Assembly: GCF_003385895.1 (NCBI RefSeq)
Contig: NZ_QRDQ01000011.1
Coordinates: 1-64,000, forward strand
Direction: 5' to 3'
Source of the DNA: Flavobacterium cutihirudinis
GTDB taxonomy: Bacteria > Bacteroidota > Bacteroidia > Flavobacteriales > Flavobacteriaceae
DNA length: 64,000 bases
The notes beneath the pieces are model-generated. The model did not search any database, was not told where the DNA came from, and saw only the letters and a list, made by a program, of their open reading frames with translations. Each line of letters begins with the position of its first letter. Position 1 is the first letter of the stretch. The position numbers and the translations under genes were made by a program. Below, in pieces: positions 28,072 to 36,395 of the stretch.

Positions 28072-28614
28072 ATGGAAGATAATTCTTTAGAAAAAAAATT
28101 CAGCAAATTTATTGTTGCTGTCTCAATTGTAATTCCGGTTGTAGTGGCGATTTTATTTGGCGTAAAGTTGAAAGATTTTGGTTTTAATGTTGAACCGCTT
28201 TCATTTTTACCTCCAATTTATGCGACAACTAATGGTGTTACAGCTATTGTTTTGGTTTGGGCTGTAATAGCTGTTAAAAACGGAAAGCTTAAATTACATG
28301 AACGTTTAATGACTTTTGCGATTGCGTTATCGGTTGCGTTTTTGGTTATGTACGTTGCGTATCATATGACTTCAGATTCGACTAAATTTGGCGGTGAAGG
28401 AATTATACGTTATGTGTATTTTTTTATTTTAGTAACTCATATTTTATTGTCTATTGCAATTATTCCTTTAGTGTTGATTACTTATGTAAGAGCACTTGCA
28501 AAAAGATTTGACAGACACAAAAAAATAGCTAAAATTACTTTTCCACTTTGGTTGTATGTTGCGGTTACGGGTGTTATAGTTTATTTAATGATTTCTCCTT
28601 ACTATGTACACTAA
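28072..28614 (+). CDS. DUF420-family membrane protein (CtaM-like)
   Basis: 180 residues with about five membrane helices, including LMTFAIALSVAFLVMYVAYH and, further on, YVYFFILVTHILLSIAIIPL and FPLWLYVAVTGVIVY. Conserved His residues on the helices (KLHERLM, YHMTSD, THILLS) fit the DUF420 family. The B. subtilis and S. aureus members (CtaM/YozB) are needed to assemble caa3/aa3 oxidases, and the neighbouring SCO gene supports that role here. The following small gene overlaps its end by 11 bases. Confidence 0.88.
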   Translation: MEDNSLEKKFSKFIVAVSIVIPVVVAILFGVKLKDFGFNVEPLSFLPPIYATTNGVTAIVLVWAVIAVKNGKLKLHERLMTFAIALSVAFLVMYVAYHMTSDSTKFGGEGIIRYVYFFILVTHILLSIAIIPLVLITYVRALAKRFDRHKKIAKITFPLWLYVAVTGVIVYLMISPYYVH

Positions 28615-28876
28615 AAATAAAATACTAAAATTTCAAAACCCAAATTCCAATTTTCAAAAACTGTTTTTTGGAATTTGTATTTTTCTGATTGGAGTTTCTT
28701 CAAATGCTCAATGTGCGATGTGTCGCGCAGCGCTTGCAGGTGATTCGAATGTAAAGAAAGCTGAAGCGGTAAATGATGGAATCGTTTATCTAATGGTAAT
28801 TCCGTATTTGCTTGTCGCGATAATAGGTTATCTGATTTATAGGATGTACCGATCTAAAAAGAAAAATGCAGTATAA
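28604..28876 (+). CDS. Small exported CxxC membrane protein
   Basis: 90 residues. A signal-like helix (about 20-35, ending SSNAQ) is followed by CAMCRAAL, a KAEAVNDGIVYLM region and a second helix (about 62-78) with a basic C-terminus. CAMC could bind metal or act in thiol exchange during oxidase assembly; this is inference from the cluster. It overlaps DUF420 by 11 bases. Codons about 6-25 are an AT-rich repeat containing a 10-bp inverted repeat, translated as an unusual N-region (KFQNPNSNFQK), so the ancestral start may have been further downstream. Its stop codon lies inside the following terminator stem. Confidence 0.75.
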   Translation: MYTKNKILKFQNPNSNFQKLFFGICIFLIGVSSNAQCAMCRAALAGDSNVKKAEAVNDGIVYLMVIPYLLVAIIGYLIYRMYRSKKKNAV

Positions 28877-28896
28877 ATTTATATTGCATTTTTTTT
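28865..28896 (+). terminator. Intrinsic terminator between convergent genes
   Basis: AATGCAGTATAAA pairs with TTTATATTGCATT (one wobble), followed by eight T. The upstream arm contains the stop codon of the small CxxC gene. The minus-strand DUF4403 gene ends just beyond it. Confidence 0.75.
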
Positions 28897-28902
28897 ATTT
28901 TT

Positions 28903-30309
28903 TTATTTCAATCCATCAACAGAAACATTTACTGTTCCGTTTATTTTGATGAAAGCTATAATCGCCTGATTGGTCAGTTGAATTTTATCAAACTGAATAT
29001 CTTCCATTTTTCCGTTTACAAATACACCTGGCATTGGGGAGTAGTTTTTTAGATAAGATGCCATATTCTTTTTGCCTTCTTCTAAATTGGGTTGAATAGA
29101 ATAACGACAGCTTTCTTCCATTTTTCTTAGGATATAACCTTGTCCCAACCAACTTGCAGTTCGCATTACTTTACTTTTGGTGTCTAAAACATAATCAAGT
29201 TTGTCAAAGAAAATCTCTTTGGTTTGAGGATTGTATTGCGGAAATCCATTTAAGTATAATGTTCCGTTTATAGAGCCTAAAACATCAAGAGCGATTACCA
29301 TTTTGCCGTCTTTATGCCAAATAGAGACATTTTTTACTGTTACTTTTTTACTTCCTGAGCCAAATTCCTGACCGGCAAAATTCTTAGTCATAATTTTTGA
29401 AGCATCAACATAACTTGAAATTGCGGCGATATTTGCTGAAATTTGATTCGGAATTTTTGTCACAGGTTTTAATGTGATTTTACTTGCATTAAATTTAGAT
29501 TCCGGTTGTTTTCCGATAATGGTTTCCATATTGCACTTCATTCCCATATCAAGTAAAAAAGAATCGTTTTTTAATTTTGCATTGGTTGAATAAATTTCAA
29601 CCGGAACTATTCTCAGCCAGCTTTCATAGGTATCACTCATCTGAAATGGTGTACAGATTTTTTCAAGTGCTGACATGACATTCGGCTTGAAATCCATTGA
29701 CTTTTCAATTGCTTCGTCTATTTTCTTTTCAATTTTAGATTTGAAAATAGAAATTGCCGGATTAATTAAATAGGTAATAGGCATGTTTTTTCCGAATACG
29801 GTCATCGTTGGGCTTTCGCTCCAATCCAATGATTTGAATTCTGTTTTGGTACTCAATTTCCAGTTTGTTAAAGCAATGTCGCTGGATAATGTGATAATTC
29901 CGTTAAGGTTGAATTCACGAACGTCGTACAGTTCGATGCCCAGTTTCTTGGTCCCGATGCGATATTTAATAGCAGCTTTTAAAGGTAAAATTGTTTTTAT
30001 CTTTTTATCCGGATTTGATGGATCATTCTGGATTTTTATAGGAGCTTGTTTCCAGATTTTTATTTCGATATCATCATCTTCAATAGTATTGTCTTCGTAG
30101 ATCAATCCATTTAAGATTGTATTGGTTTGATTTTCAATATCGTTTAACTTTACCGTAATGGGCAAATTTATAAAAGATGGATTTGCATCATACATCAATG
30201 GACTTGCGTCGTCCGGTTCAGGTTTTAAAGTTTCCAGTTTTTGAGATGTAGAACAGCTGACAAGTACTGTAAACATTGAAAGTAAAGAGAGCGTAGAAAA
30301 AAATTTCAT
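28903..30309 (-). CDS. DUF4403-family lipoprotein
   Basis: 468 residues from ATG 30309. The signal peptide MKFFSTLSLLSMFTVLVSC ends in a lipobox (LVSC, Cys19). The mature part has paired similar halves typical of DUF4403: NLPITVKLNDIENQTN near the start, and KIDEAIEKSMDFKP and VSIWHKDGKMVIALDVLGSI later. Family members are envelope lipoproteins of unknown function with a lipid-binding-protein-like (BPI/TULIP-like) architecture suspected. A longer frame begins at 30336, but that stretch carries a TAnnTTTG element and the n-region would be odd. It stands alone, divergent from the efflux operon. Confidence 0.85.
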   Translation of the reverse strand: MKFFSTLSLLSMFTVLVSCSTSQKLETLKPEPDDASPLMYDANPSFINLPITVKLNDIENQTNTILNGLIYEDNTIEDDDIEIKIWKQAPIKIQNDPSNPDKKIKTILPLKAAIKYRIGTKKLGIELYDVREFNLNGIITLSSDIALTNWKLSTKTEFKSLDWSESPTMTVFGKNMPITYLINPAISIFKSKIEKKIDEAIEKSMDFKPNVMSALEKICTPFQMSDTYESWLRIVPVEIYSTNAKLKNDSFLLDMGMKCNMETIIGKQPESKFNASKITLKPVTKIPNQISANIAAISSYVDASKIMTKNFAGQEFGSGSKKVTVKNVSIWHKDGKMVIALDVLGSINGTLYLNGFPQYNPQTKEIFFDKLDYVLDTKSKVMRTASWLGQGYILRKMEESCRYSIQPNLEEGKKNMASYLKNYSPMPGVFVNGKMEDIQFDKIQLTNQAIIAFIKINGTVNVSVDGLK

Positions 30310-30333
30310 TAGCAATGATTTTTTTAGATATTG

Positions 30334-30341
30334 CAAAATTA
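30334..30341 (-). promoter_or_regulatory. TAnnTTTG -7 element for the DUF4403 gene
   Basis: The minus strand reads TAATTTTG 24 bases before ATG 30309. It overlaps the longer alternative start and so supports the shorter protein. Confidence 0.5.
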
Positions 30342-30486
30342 AAAAAACAATTAAATTATCTTAAAAAAGTGTAACAATTGATACTATTAACCGTCTTATT
30401 TAGATATTAGAACGAAATTATTAACGTTTTGTTATCATAATTTACTTATAAAAAGAAGTATTATTGTTTAAAAATTTAACATTACC

Positions 30487-31188
30487 ATGATTGAAATCAA
30501 AGATTTGCATAAATCCTATAAAATGGGAAGTTCAGAATTGCATGTGTTAAAAGGTATTAATTTTAACATTGAAGAAGGAGAATTGGTGGCTATTATGGGA
30601 TCTTCAGGATCTGGTAAATCTACGCTGCTTAATATCCTTGGAATTTTGGACGAGGCTGATTCTGGTAGTTATACATTAGATAAAACACCAATTAAAAAAC
30701 TTAATGAAACTCTTGCTTCAAAATACAGAAATAAGTTTTTAGGTTTTGTTTTTCAATCATTTAATTTAATTAACTATAAAAGTGCGCTTGATAATGTCGC
30801 GATGCCGCTTTATTATCAAGGTATAAAAAGAAAAGAGCGCTACGAAATTGCAATGAAATATTTGGAAAAAGTTGGATTGGGGTCACACTCACATCATTTA
30901 CCAAATGAACTTTCCGGAGGTCAAAAACAACGTGTTGCAATCGCGAGAGCATTAGCTTCAAATCCAAAAGTTTTGTTGGCCGATGAGCCAACAGGTGCAT
31001 TGGATACCAAAACTTCATATGAAGTAATGGAACTTATTCAAGGTATTAACGATGAAGGAAAAACCATTTTGATCGTTACGCATGAACCTGATATTGCCGC
31101 AATGTGCAAAAGAAATGTTGTCCTGAAAGATGGATTAATTATCGATGATAAAAAGGTAGAACAAGTTAGAGCTTCATCTTATGTTTAA
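30487..31188 (+). CDS. ABC transporter ATPase, MacB/LolD type
   Basis: 233 residues. Walker A GSSGSGKST (38-46), Q-loop at VFQSFN (about 88-93), signature LSGGQKQ (142-148) and Walker B VLLADEPTGALD (about 162-173) are all intact. This sub-family powers MacB-type efflux or lipoprotein release rather than import. It is the first gene of an operon with two FtsX/MacB permeases, two HlyD-type adaptors and a TolC homologue, so tripartite export is the likely role. It overlaps the first permease by 8 bases. The 150-base upstream gap has only an imperfect -7 element (TATTATTG at 30459). Confidence 0.95.
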   Translation: MIEIKDLHKSYKMGSSELHVLKGINFNIEEGELVAIMGSSGSGKSTLLNILGILDEADSGSYTLDKTPIKKLNETLASKYRNKFLGFVFQSFNLINYKSALDNVAMPLYYQGIKRKERYEIAMKYLEKVGLGSHSHHLPNELSGGQKQRVAIARALASNPKVLLADEPTGALDTKTSYEVMELIQGINDEGKTILIVTHEPDIAAMCKRNVVLKDGLIIDDKKVEQVRASSYV

Positions 31189-32425
31189 TATTGAGCGTTG
31201 GCAGGAAATATTTGAGGCCATCTCCAAAAACCGTTTGCGAACATTCCTAACAGGAATTTCGGTAGCATCAGGGATTTTTATTCTGGTGATTTTACTCGGT
31301 GCTGGAAAAGGACTTCAAAATGGTATCGAAAAGCAATTCGAGCGTGATGCAGCCGGAATTATTGAGGTATGGACCGGTACAACCACAAAGGAATATAAAG
31401 GATTGAACCCAGGAAGACAGGTTCAGTTTCGAAATAGTGACTATAATCAATCTGTTCAAAAATTTGAAGATAAATTAGAATTAAGAGCTTCAACACAGAA
31501 TTATTGGGGAGCACAATTTGTCTATGGTAAAGAAAATGGGAATTACCAATACAGAGGTGTTAATCCTGATTATGGTGGAATTGAAAATCTGGTAATCGTT
31601 CAGGGCCGATATGTTAATAGCAAAGATTTAGAGAATAATGAAAAAGTTGCTGTTATTGGTATGAAGATTAAAACGGATTTGTTTAAAGATCAGGATGCTC
31701 TTGGAAAAGAAATACAAATCAATAATATCAATTTTAAAGTAGTTGGTATTTTTACAGATCCGGGAGGGGAAAGAGAAGAGGCAAGAGCCTATTTGCCTTT
31801 GACTACGGTGCAAAGAGCTTTTGGAGCCGGGGATAAAATCAGTAACATGTTTTTTACACTGAAAAAGACAAATGATTATGATGAAGCCTTGGCGCAGTCT
31901 GAAAAATTTACTCAGGATTTAAAGAATTTACTGAAAAGTAAAAATATGGTTGCTCCTGAAGATGACAGCGGAATTGGAGCTTATAACTCGGTTAAAGATG
32001 CTAAACAGTTTTATGATCTGAATTTATATATAAGACTGTTCTTCTGGTGGGTTGGTATTTGTACGATTATTGCCGGAGTCGTTGGAGTTAGTAATATCAT
32101 GCTAATTATAGTTAAAGAACGAACAAAAGAAATTGGGATTCGAAAAGCATTGGGAGCATCGCCTTTTTCGATTATTACAATGATTCTCCATGAGTCTATT
32201 TTTATTACAACTATTGCTGGTTTTGTTGGGTTGTTGGCAAGTCTTTTATTATTAGAGTTTGTTGGTCCGCTGGTTCAGAGCGAGTATTTTAGAAATCCCG
32301 AAGTAGATTTTTCGGTAGCATTAACAACACTTGTTTTACTTGTGTTTGCCGGAGCAATGGCAGGATTTTTTCCAGCTTACAGAGCGGCCAAAATTAAACC
32401 TATTGTAGCACTTAGAGACGAATAA
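31181..32425 (+). CDS. MacB-type ABC permease 1
   Basis: 414 residues: an N-terminal helix (about 22-42), a MacB periplasmic core domain (about 45-270), then three FtsX helices (about 286-312, 335-358 and 375-397) and the usual ending FPAYRAAKIKPIVALRDE. The stretch VSNIMLIIVKERTKEIGIRK contains the coupling helix for the ATPase. It is clearly homologous to the next gene: both have GIFILVILL, then TTxxYKGL and FRNSD. This suggests a tandem duplication giving a heterodimeric permease. MacB-type permeases do not translocate through themselves but drive substrate from the periplasm through TolC. Confidence 0.93.
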   Translation: MFNIERWQEIFEAISKNRLRTFLTGISVASGIFILVILLGAGKGLQNGIEKQFERDAAGIIEVWTGTTTKEYKGLNPGRQVQFRNSDYNQSVQKFEDKLELRASTQNYWGAQFVYGKENGNYQYRGVNPDYGGIENLVIVQGRYVNSKDLENNEKVAVIGMKIKTDLFKDQDALGKEIQINNINFKVVGIFTDPGGEREEARAYLPLTTVQRAFGAGDKISNMFFTLKKTNDYDEALAQSEKFTQDLKNLLKSKNMVAPEDDSGIGAYNSVKDAKQFYDLNLYIRLFFWWVGICTIIAGVVGVSNIMLIIVKERTKEIGIRKALGASPFSIITMILHESIFITTIAGFVGLLASLLLLEFVGPLVQSEYFRNPEVDFSVALTTLVLLVFAGAMAGFFPAYRAAKIKPIVALRDE

Positions 32426-32427
32426 TT

Positions 32428-33693
32428 ATGTTTAAGAAAGATAATTGGGAAGAAATTTTACAAGCCTTAACGGCAAATCCTTTTAGGACTATTCTGACCG
32501 CTTTTGGTGTTTTCTGGGGAATATTTATCCTGGTGATTTTGCTTGCAGCAGGAAACGGACTTGAAAACGGTATTAAAAAAGGATTTGACGGAATTGCTAC
32601 CAATACGATGTTTATGTGGAGTCAGACAACATCGAAAGCCTATAAAGGATTGCCAAAAACGCGCCGCTATGATTTCAGAAATAGTGATGTTGCTGCTTTA
32701 AAGGCTGCTTTGCCTGATTTATTATATGTTTCACCAAGAAATCAGCTCGGAGATTTCAATGGTACAAACAATGTTGTCAGAGGAACAAAAACTTCAGCTT
32801 TTACCATTTATGGAGATTATCCGGAGTTGATTAAACAACAACCTATGGACATCATTAAAGGGCGTTTTGTTAACCAACAGGATATTACAGAAAAAAGAAA
32901 AGTTTGTGTAATTGGTAAAGGTGTTATCAGCGAACTTTACGGAAAAGAGGAAGAAGCTGTAGGAACTTATATTAAAATAAATAGCATAAACTTTATGGTT
33001 GTTGGGGTTTATAAATCAAAACAACAAGGAGGAAATGCAGAGCAGGAGCAAAAGAATATCTTTATTCCGTTTACGACTTTTCAGCAAGCATTCAATTATG
33101 GAGATAAAGTTGGCTGGATGGCACTTACCGCAAAGGATGAAACATCAATAACCGATTTAAAACCAAAAATTCTGGAAATAATCAAAGCTTTGCATTCGAT
33201 AAATCCAACAGATGATAGAGCGGTAGGTAATTTTGATTTGTATGAACAATTCAATAAAGTTCAAAGTTTGTTTAATATCTTGAAAATCATCGCTTATTTT
33301 GTAGGGACGTTGGTTTTGATTTCGGGGGTAATCGGGATTTCAAATATTATGCTTATTGTAGTTAAAGAACGTACAAAAGAAATCGGAATTCGCAGAGCAT
33401 TAGGTGCTACACCAAGTGCAATACGAGGCCAAATTTTATCTGAATCCATATTTTTAACAATCATTTCGGGAATGTTAGGAATTGCAGTTGCTACGGGTAT
33501 CATCGCCATTTTGAATATGGCATTAGATTCGATGCCGCCGGACAGCAATACAATGTTTGCAAATCCAAGCGTCGATTTAGGAGTTGTATTTGTGGCTTTA
33601 TTAATATTAGTAGGATCTGGTTTGCTTGCAGGGTTCATACCGGCACAGACCGCAATAAATGTAAAGCCTGTTGATGCTTTGCGAACAGAATAA
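32428..33693 (+). CDS. MacB-type ABC permease 2
   Basis: 421 residues with the same layout as permease 1: a first helix at about 18-40, a periplasmic core, helices at about 286-310, 335-360 and 380-405, and the ending GFIPAQTAINVKPVDALRTE. It starts 2 bases after permease 1 stops. IMLIVVKERTKEIGIRRALG marks the coupling region. Together with permease 1 it probably forms the transport heterodimer. The substrate is not predictable from sequence. Confidence 0.93.
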   Translation: MFKKDNWEEILQALTANPFRTILTAFGVFWGIFILVILLAAGNGLENGIKKGFDGIATNTMFMWSQTTSKAYKGLPKTRRYDFRNSDVAALKAALPDLLYVSPRNQLGDFNGTNNVVRGTKTSAFTIYGDYPELIKQQPMDIIKGRFVNQQDITEKRKVCVIGKGVISELYGKEEEAVGTYIKINSINFMVVGVYKSKQQGGNAEQEQKNIFIPFTTFQQAFNYGDKVGWMALTAKDETSITDLKPKILEIIKALHSINPTDDRAVGNFDLYEQFNKVQSLFNILKIIAYFVGTLVLISGVIGISNIMLIVVKERTKEIGIRRALGATPSAIRGQILSESIFLTIISGMLGIAVATGIIAILNMALDSMPPDSNTMFANPSVDLGVVFVALLILVGSGLLAGFIPAQTAINVKPVDALRTE

Positions 33694-33735
33694 ATTATCA
33701 ATCAAAAAATATAATCGTATTAAACCAAAAACAAA

Positions 33736-34857
33736 ATGAAAAAAGGAGTAACCGTAACCATTTTAATCTTTATTGCTATAGTTTTCTTTGGAGCACTTTA
33801 CTATTTGTATGCTAAGAATCAAGAGTCGCCGATTGTTTTTCAAACCGAGAAAGCTGAGATTAAAACGATCGTAAAAAACACTATTGCAACGGGTAATATT
33901 CAGCCTGATGAAGAGGTACTAATCAAACCGAACATCTCAGGAATTATCGAAGAAGTATATATCAAAGCCGGCGAGAAAATTAAAGCGGGAGATATGATCG
34001 CTAAAATTAGAGTTGTTGCCAACGTTTCTAATGTTAGTAGTACTCAAAATCAGGTTCAAACAGCAAAAATTGCTTTAGATAACCAAGAGAAAATTTATCA
34101 GAGACAAAAAACATTATTTGATAAAGATGTAATTTCTGCAAATGATTTTGATGCTGCCCAAGTAGCTTACAAACAGGCAAAACAGAATTATTTGGCAGCC
34201 AAACAAAGTTTGGATATTGTAAAAACAGGAACAACTACTTCACTAGGGAATTATGCAAATACTTTAATACGTTCTACGGTAAACGGAATGGTGTTGGCAG
34301 TGCCTGTGAAAGTTGGTAATCAGGTTATTGAAAGTAATAATTTTAACGAAGGAACTACTATTGCCAGCGTTGCAGATGTTGGAAGAATGATTTTTATTGG
34401 AAAAATTGATGAATCTGAAGTAGGTAAAATCAAGGAAAAAATGCCTATTGAGATTACTGTTGGAGCAATAGAAAATAAAAAATTTGATGCTTCATTAACA
34501 GATATTGCACCAAAAGGAGTTACAGAAAATGGTGCAATTCAGTTTGAGATAAAAGCTTCTTTGGAAAACAGAGACGCAACTTTTATTAGAGCGGGCTTAA
34601 GTGCAAATGCCTCAATTATTTTGGAGAAAGCCGATAAAGTTTTGGCTATTAAGGAATCGTTGGTTCAATTTGACAAAAAAACTCAAAAACCATATGTTGA
34701 AGTAGAAACTTCTCCTCAAAAATTTCAAAGAAGAGATCTTGTGTTAGGAGTTAGTGACGGAATCTATGTTCAGGTTAAAAGCGGTATCAAAGATTCAGAT
34801 AAAATTAAAATCTGGAATCAAGGTTTGATAAACGAAGGAGACAAGGAAAAAAAATAA
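33736..34857 (+). CDS. HlyD/MacA-family periplasmic adaptor 1
   Basis: 373 residues: an N-terminal membrane anchor (about 5-24), a biotinyl-lipoyl half-motif at IIEEVYIKAGEKIKAGDMIA, a coiled-coil hairpin (about 100-150), the second lipoyl half at VNGMVLAVPVKVGNQV, and a beta-barrel and membrane-proximal domain. Adaptors of this family bridge the MacB-type permeases to the TolC channel. A second adaptor lies after tolC, so this operon encodes two. It follows permease 2 by 42 bases without a visible terminator. Confidence 0.93.
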   Translation: MKKGVTVTILIFIAIVFFGALYYLYAKNQESPIVFQTEKAEIKTIVKNTIATGNIQPDEEVLIKPNISGIIEEVYIKAGEKIKAGDMIAKIRVVANVSNVSSTQNQVQTAKIALDNQEKIYQRQKTLFDKDVISANDFDAAQVAYKQAKQNYLAAKQSLDIVKTGTTTSLGNYANTLIRSTVNGMVLAVPVKVGNQVIESNNFNEGTTIASVADVGRMIFIGKIDESEVGKIKEKMPIEITVGAIENKKFDASLTDIAPKGVTENGAIQFEIKASLENRDATFIRAGLSANASIILEKADKVLAIKESLVQFDKKTQKPYVEVETSPQKFQRRDLVLGVSDGIYVQVKSGIKDSDKIKIWNQGLINEGDKEKK

Positions 34858-34896
34858 TTTGATTATTTAAAGGAGTTTTTGGGTTTTTAAAAATGT

Positions 34897-34904
34897 TAAA
34901 TTTG
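34897..34904 (+). promoter_or_regulatory. TAnnTTTG -7 element before tolC
   Basis: TAAATTTG lies 33 bases before ATG 34938 and inside the longer alternative frame. It suggests an internal promoter for tolC and the second adaptor. Confidence 0.5.
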
Positions 34905-34937
34905 CACAGTCTTTTTCTGTGCCTTCATTCAAAATAT

Positions 34938-36389
34938 ATGAAAATAAATAAATATAATAGTCTTGTTTTTGCCATGCTTTTTGGATTTGCATTATCTGGG
35001 CAGGCGCAGACAAAACAATGGACATTAGAAGAATGTGTGAGATATGCACTTGATCATAATATTACCATAAAACTATCAGAGTTAGACGTAAATAATGCTG
35101 AGATTGATAAAAAAGGAGCATTAGGTAATTTTCTTCCTTCAGTAAATGGAAATGCTTCACATTCCTGGAATATTGGTTTGAACCAGGATGTTACAACGGG
35201 TATTTTGCGTAACTCAACTACACAATATTCATCAGTTGGTATAGGTGCGGGAGTTGATATTTATAAAGGTCTTCAAAATCAAAATGCGTATAGAAAAGCA
35301 AAGCTGTCTATCATTGCATCTGAATACCAATTGTTGAAAATGCAGGAAGATATCTCATTGAATGTTGCGAATGCTTTTCTTCAGATTTTGGGTTACAAAG
35401 AAGATTTGAAAGTAAAAATAGAACAATTGGCTATTGACGAAAAACGTTTAAAACGTTCTGAAGAAATGGTTAATGCTGGTACAATTCCGCGTGGCGATTT
35501 ATTCGATTTAAAAGCTACTATTGCTACGGATAAGCAAAATATTACGGTTTCAGAGAATAATTTACTGATCTCTAAATTGAGTTTAGCTCAACTTTTACAA
35601 TTAAAAGAATTTGCCGATTTTGATGTAATTGATGACACAAATGCAAAAGATGAGAACAATATCATGGCTCAAAGTCCAATTGATATTTACAATAAGGCAA
35701 AAGAAACGAGAACTGAATTGAAATTGGCACAAGCCAATCTTGAAATTGCAGAAAAAAATGTTGCTATTGCCAAAGGAGCCTATCAGCCAACTTTGAGTGC
35801 ATTCTATAATTTTAATACAAGAGCAAGTTATTCAGATGTTATTACAGGTTCAACTCCAAATACTGCAAATCCAACATCTCAGATTGGTTTTGTAGAAGGA
35901 ACGAATCAGGCAGTATTAACTAATAATTTTGTTCCTGTTTTAGGAGGTGCACCGCCAATTTTGGATCAGTTTAATGATAATAAAGGGCAATCTTTTGGGT
36001 TACAATTAAACGTTCCGATTTTTAACGGGTTCTCAGCAAGAAATAATGTAGAGCGTAATAAAGTAAGTTTAGAAAAATCTAAAATAGATTTAGAACAAAA
36101 AAGTTTAGATTTGCAACGTAACGTTTATACAGCTTTTACAAATGCGAAAGGTGCACTAAATACATTCGAATCTGCAACAGTAACTTTAGAAGCAAGACAG
36201 CAGGCTTACAATTATGCAAAAGAAAAGTATGATGTTGGCTTAATGAATTCTTTCGATTTTTCGCAGGCACAAACATTATTGACGAATGCACAAACTGAAG
36301 TTATTAGAACAAAATATGATTATATATTCAAAATAAAAATACTTGAATTCTATTTCGGAATTCCAATTGTTCCAATTCCTGCAAAATAA
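34938..36389 (+). CDS. TolC-family outer-membrane efflux channel
   Basis: 483 residues from ATG 34938. Signal peptide MKINKYNSLVFAMLFGFALS ends before GQAQ, then WTLEECVRYALDHN, the hallmark of TolC/OEP proteins, followed by two OEP repeats with long helices. The frame extends upstream to 34893, but that extension is not signal-like and overlaps a promoter element. Trimers form the outer-membrane beta-barrel and periplasmic helical tunnel through which the MacB-type pump exports substrate. The second adaptor starts 6 bases after its stop. Confidence 0.94.
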   Translation: MKINKYNSLVFAMLFGFALSGQAQTKQWTLEECVRYALDHNITIKLSELDVNNAEIDKKGALGNFLPSVNGNASHSWNIGLNQDVTTGILRNSTTQYSSVGIGAGVDIYKGLQNQNAYRKAKLSIIASEYQLLKMQEDISLNVANAFLQILGYKEDLKVKIEQLAIDEKRLKRSEEMVNAGTIPRGDLFDLKATIATDKQNITVSENNLLISKLSLAQLLQLKEFADFDVIDDTNAKDENNIMAQSPIDIYNKAKETRTELKLAQANLEIAEKNVAIAKGAYQPTLSAFYNFNTRASYSDVITGSTPNTANPTSQIGFVEGTNQAVLTNNFVPVLGGAPPILDQFNDNKGQSFGLQLNVPIFNGFSARNNVERNKVSLEKSKIDLEQKSLDLQRNVYTAFTNAKGALNTFESATVTLEARQQAYNYAKEKYDVGLMNSFDFSQAQTLLTNAQTEVIRTKYDYIFKIKILEFYFGIPIVPIPAK

Positions 36390-36395
36390 TTTACT

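Noticed and set aside
30459..30466. TATTATTG as promoter of the efflux operon
   Set aside because: One mismatch to the -7 consensus and no suitable -33 partner; noted only in the ATPase entry.
33294..33701. A 135-residue minus-strand frame opposite permease 2
   Set aside because: It lies antisense to conserved FtsX helices and has no recognisable feature.
30487..36389. The MacB-type pump as dedicated exporter for the GG-leader peptide
   Set aside because: The ATPase lacks a C39 peptidase domain, MacB-type pumps do not cut GG leaders, and the loci are about 14 kb apart.
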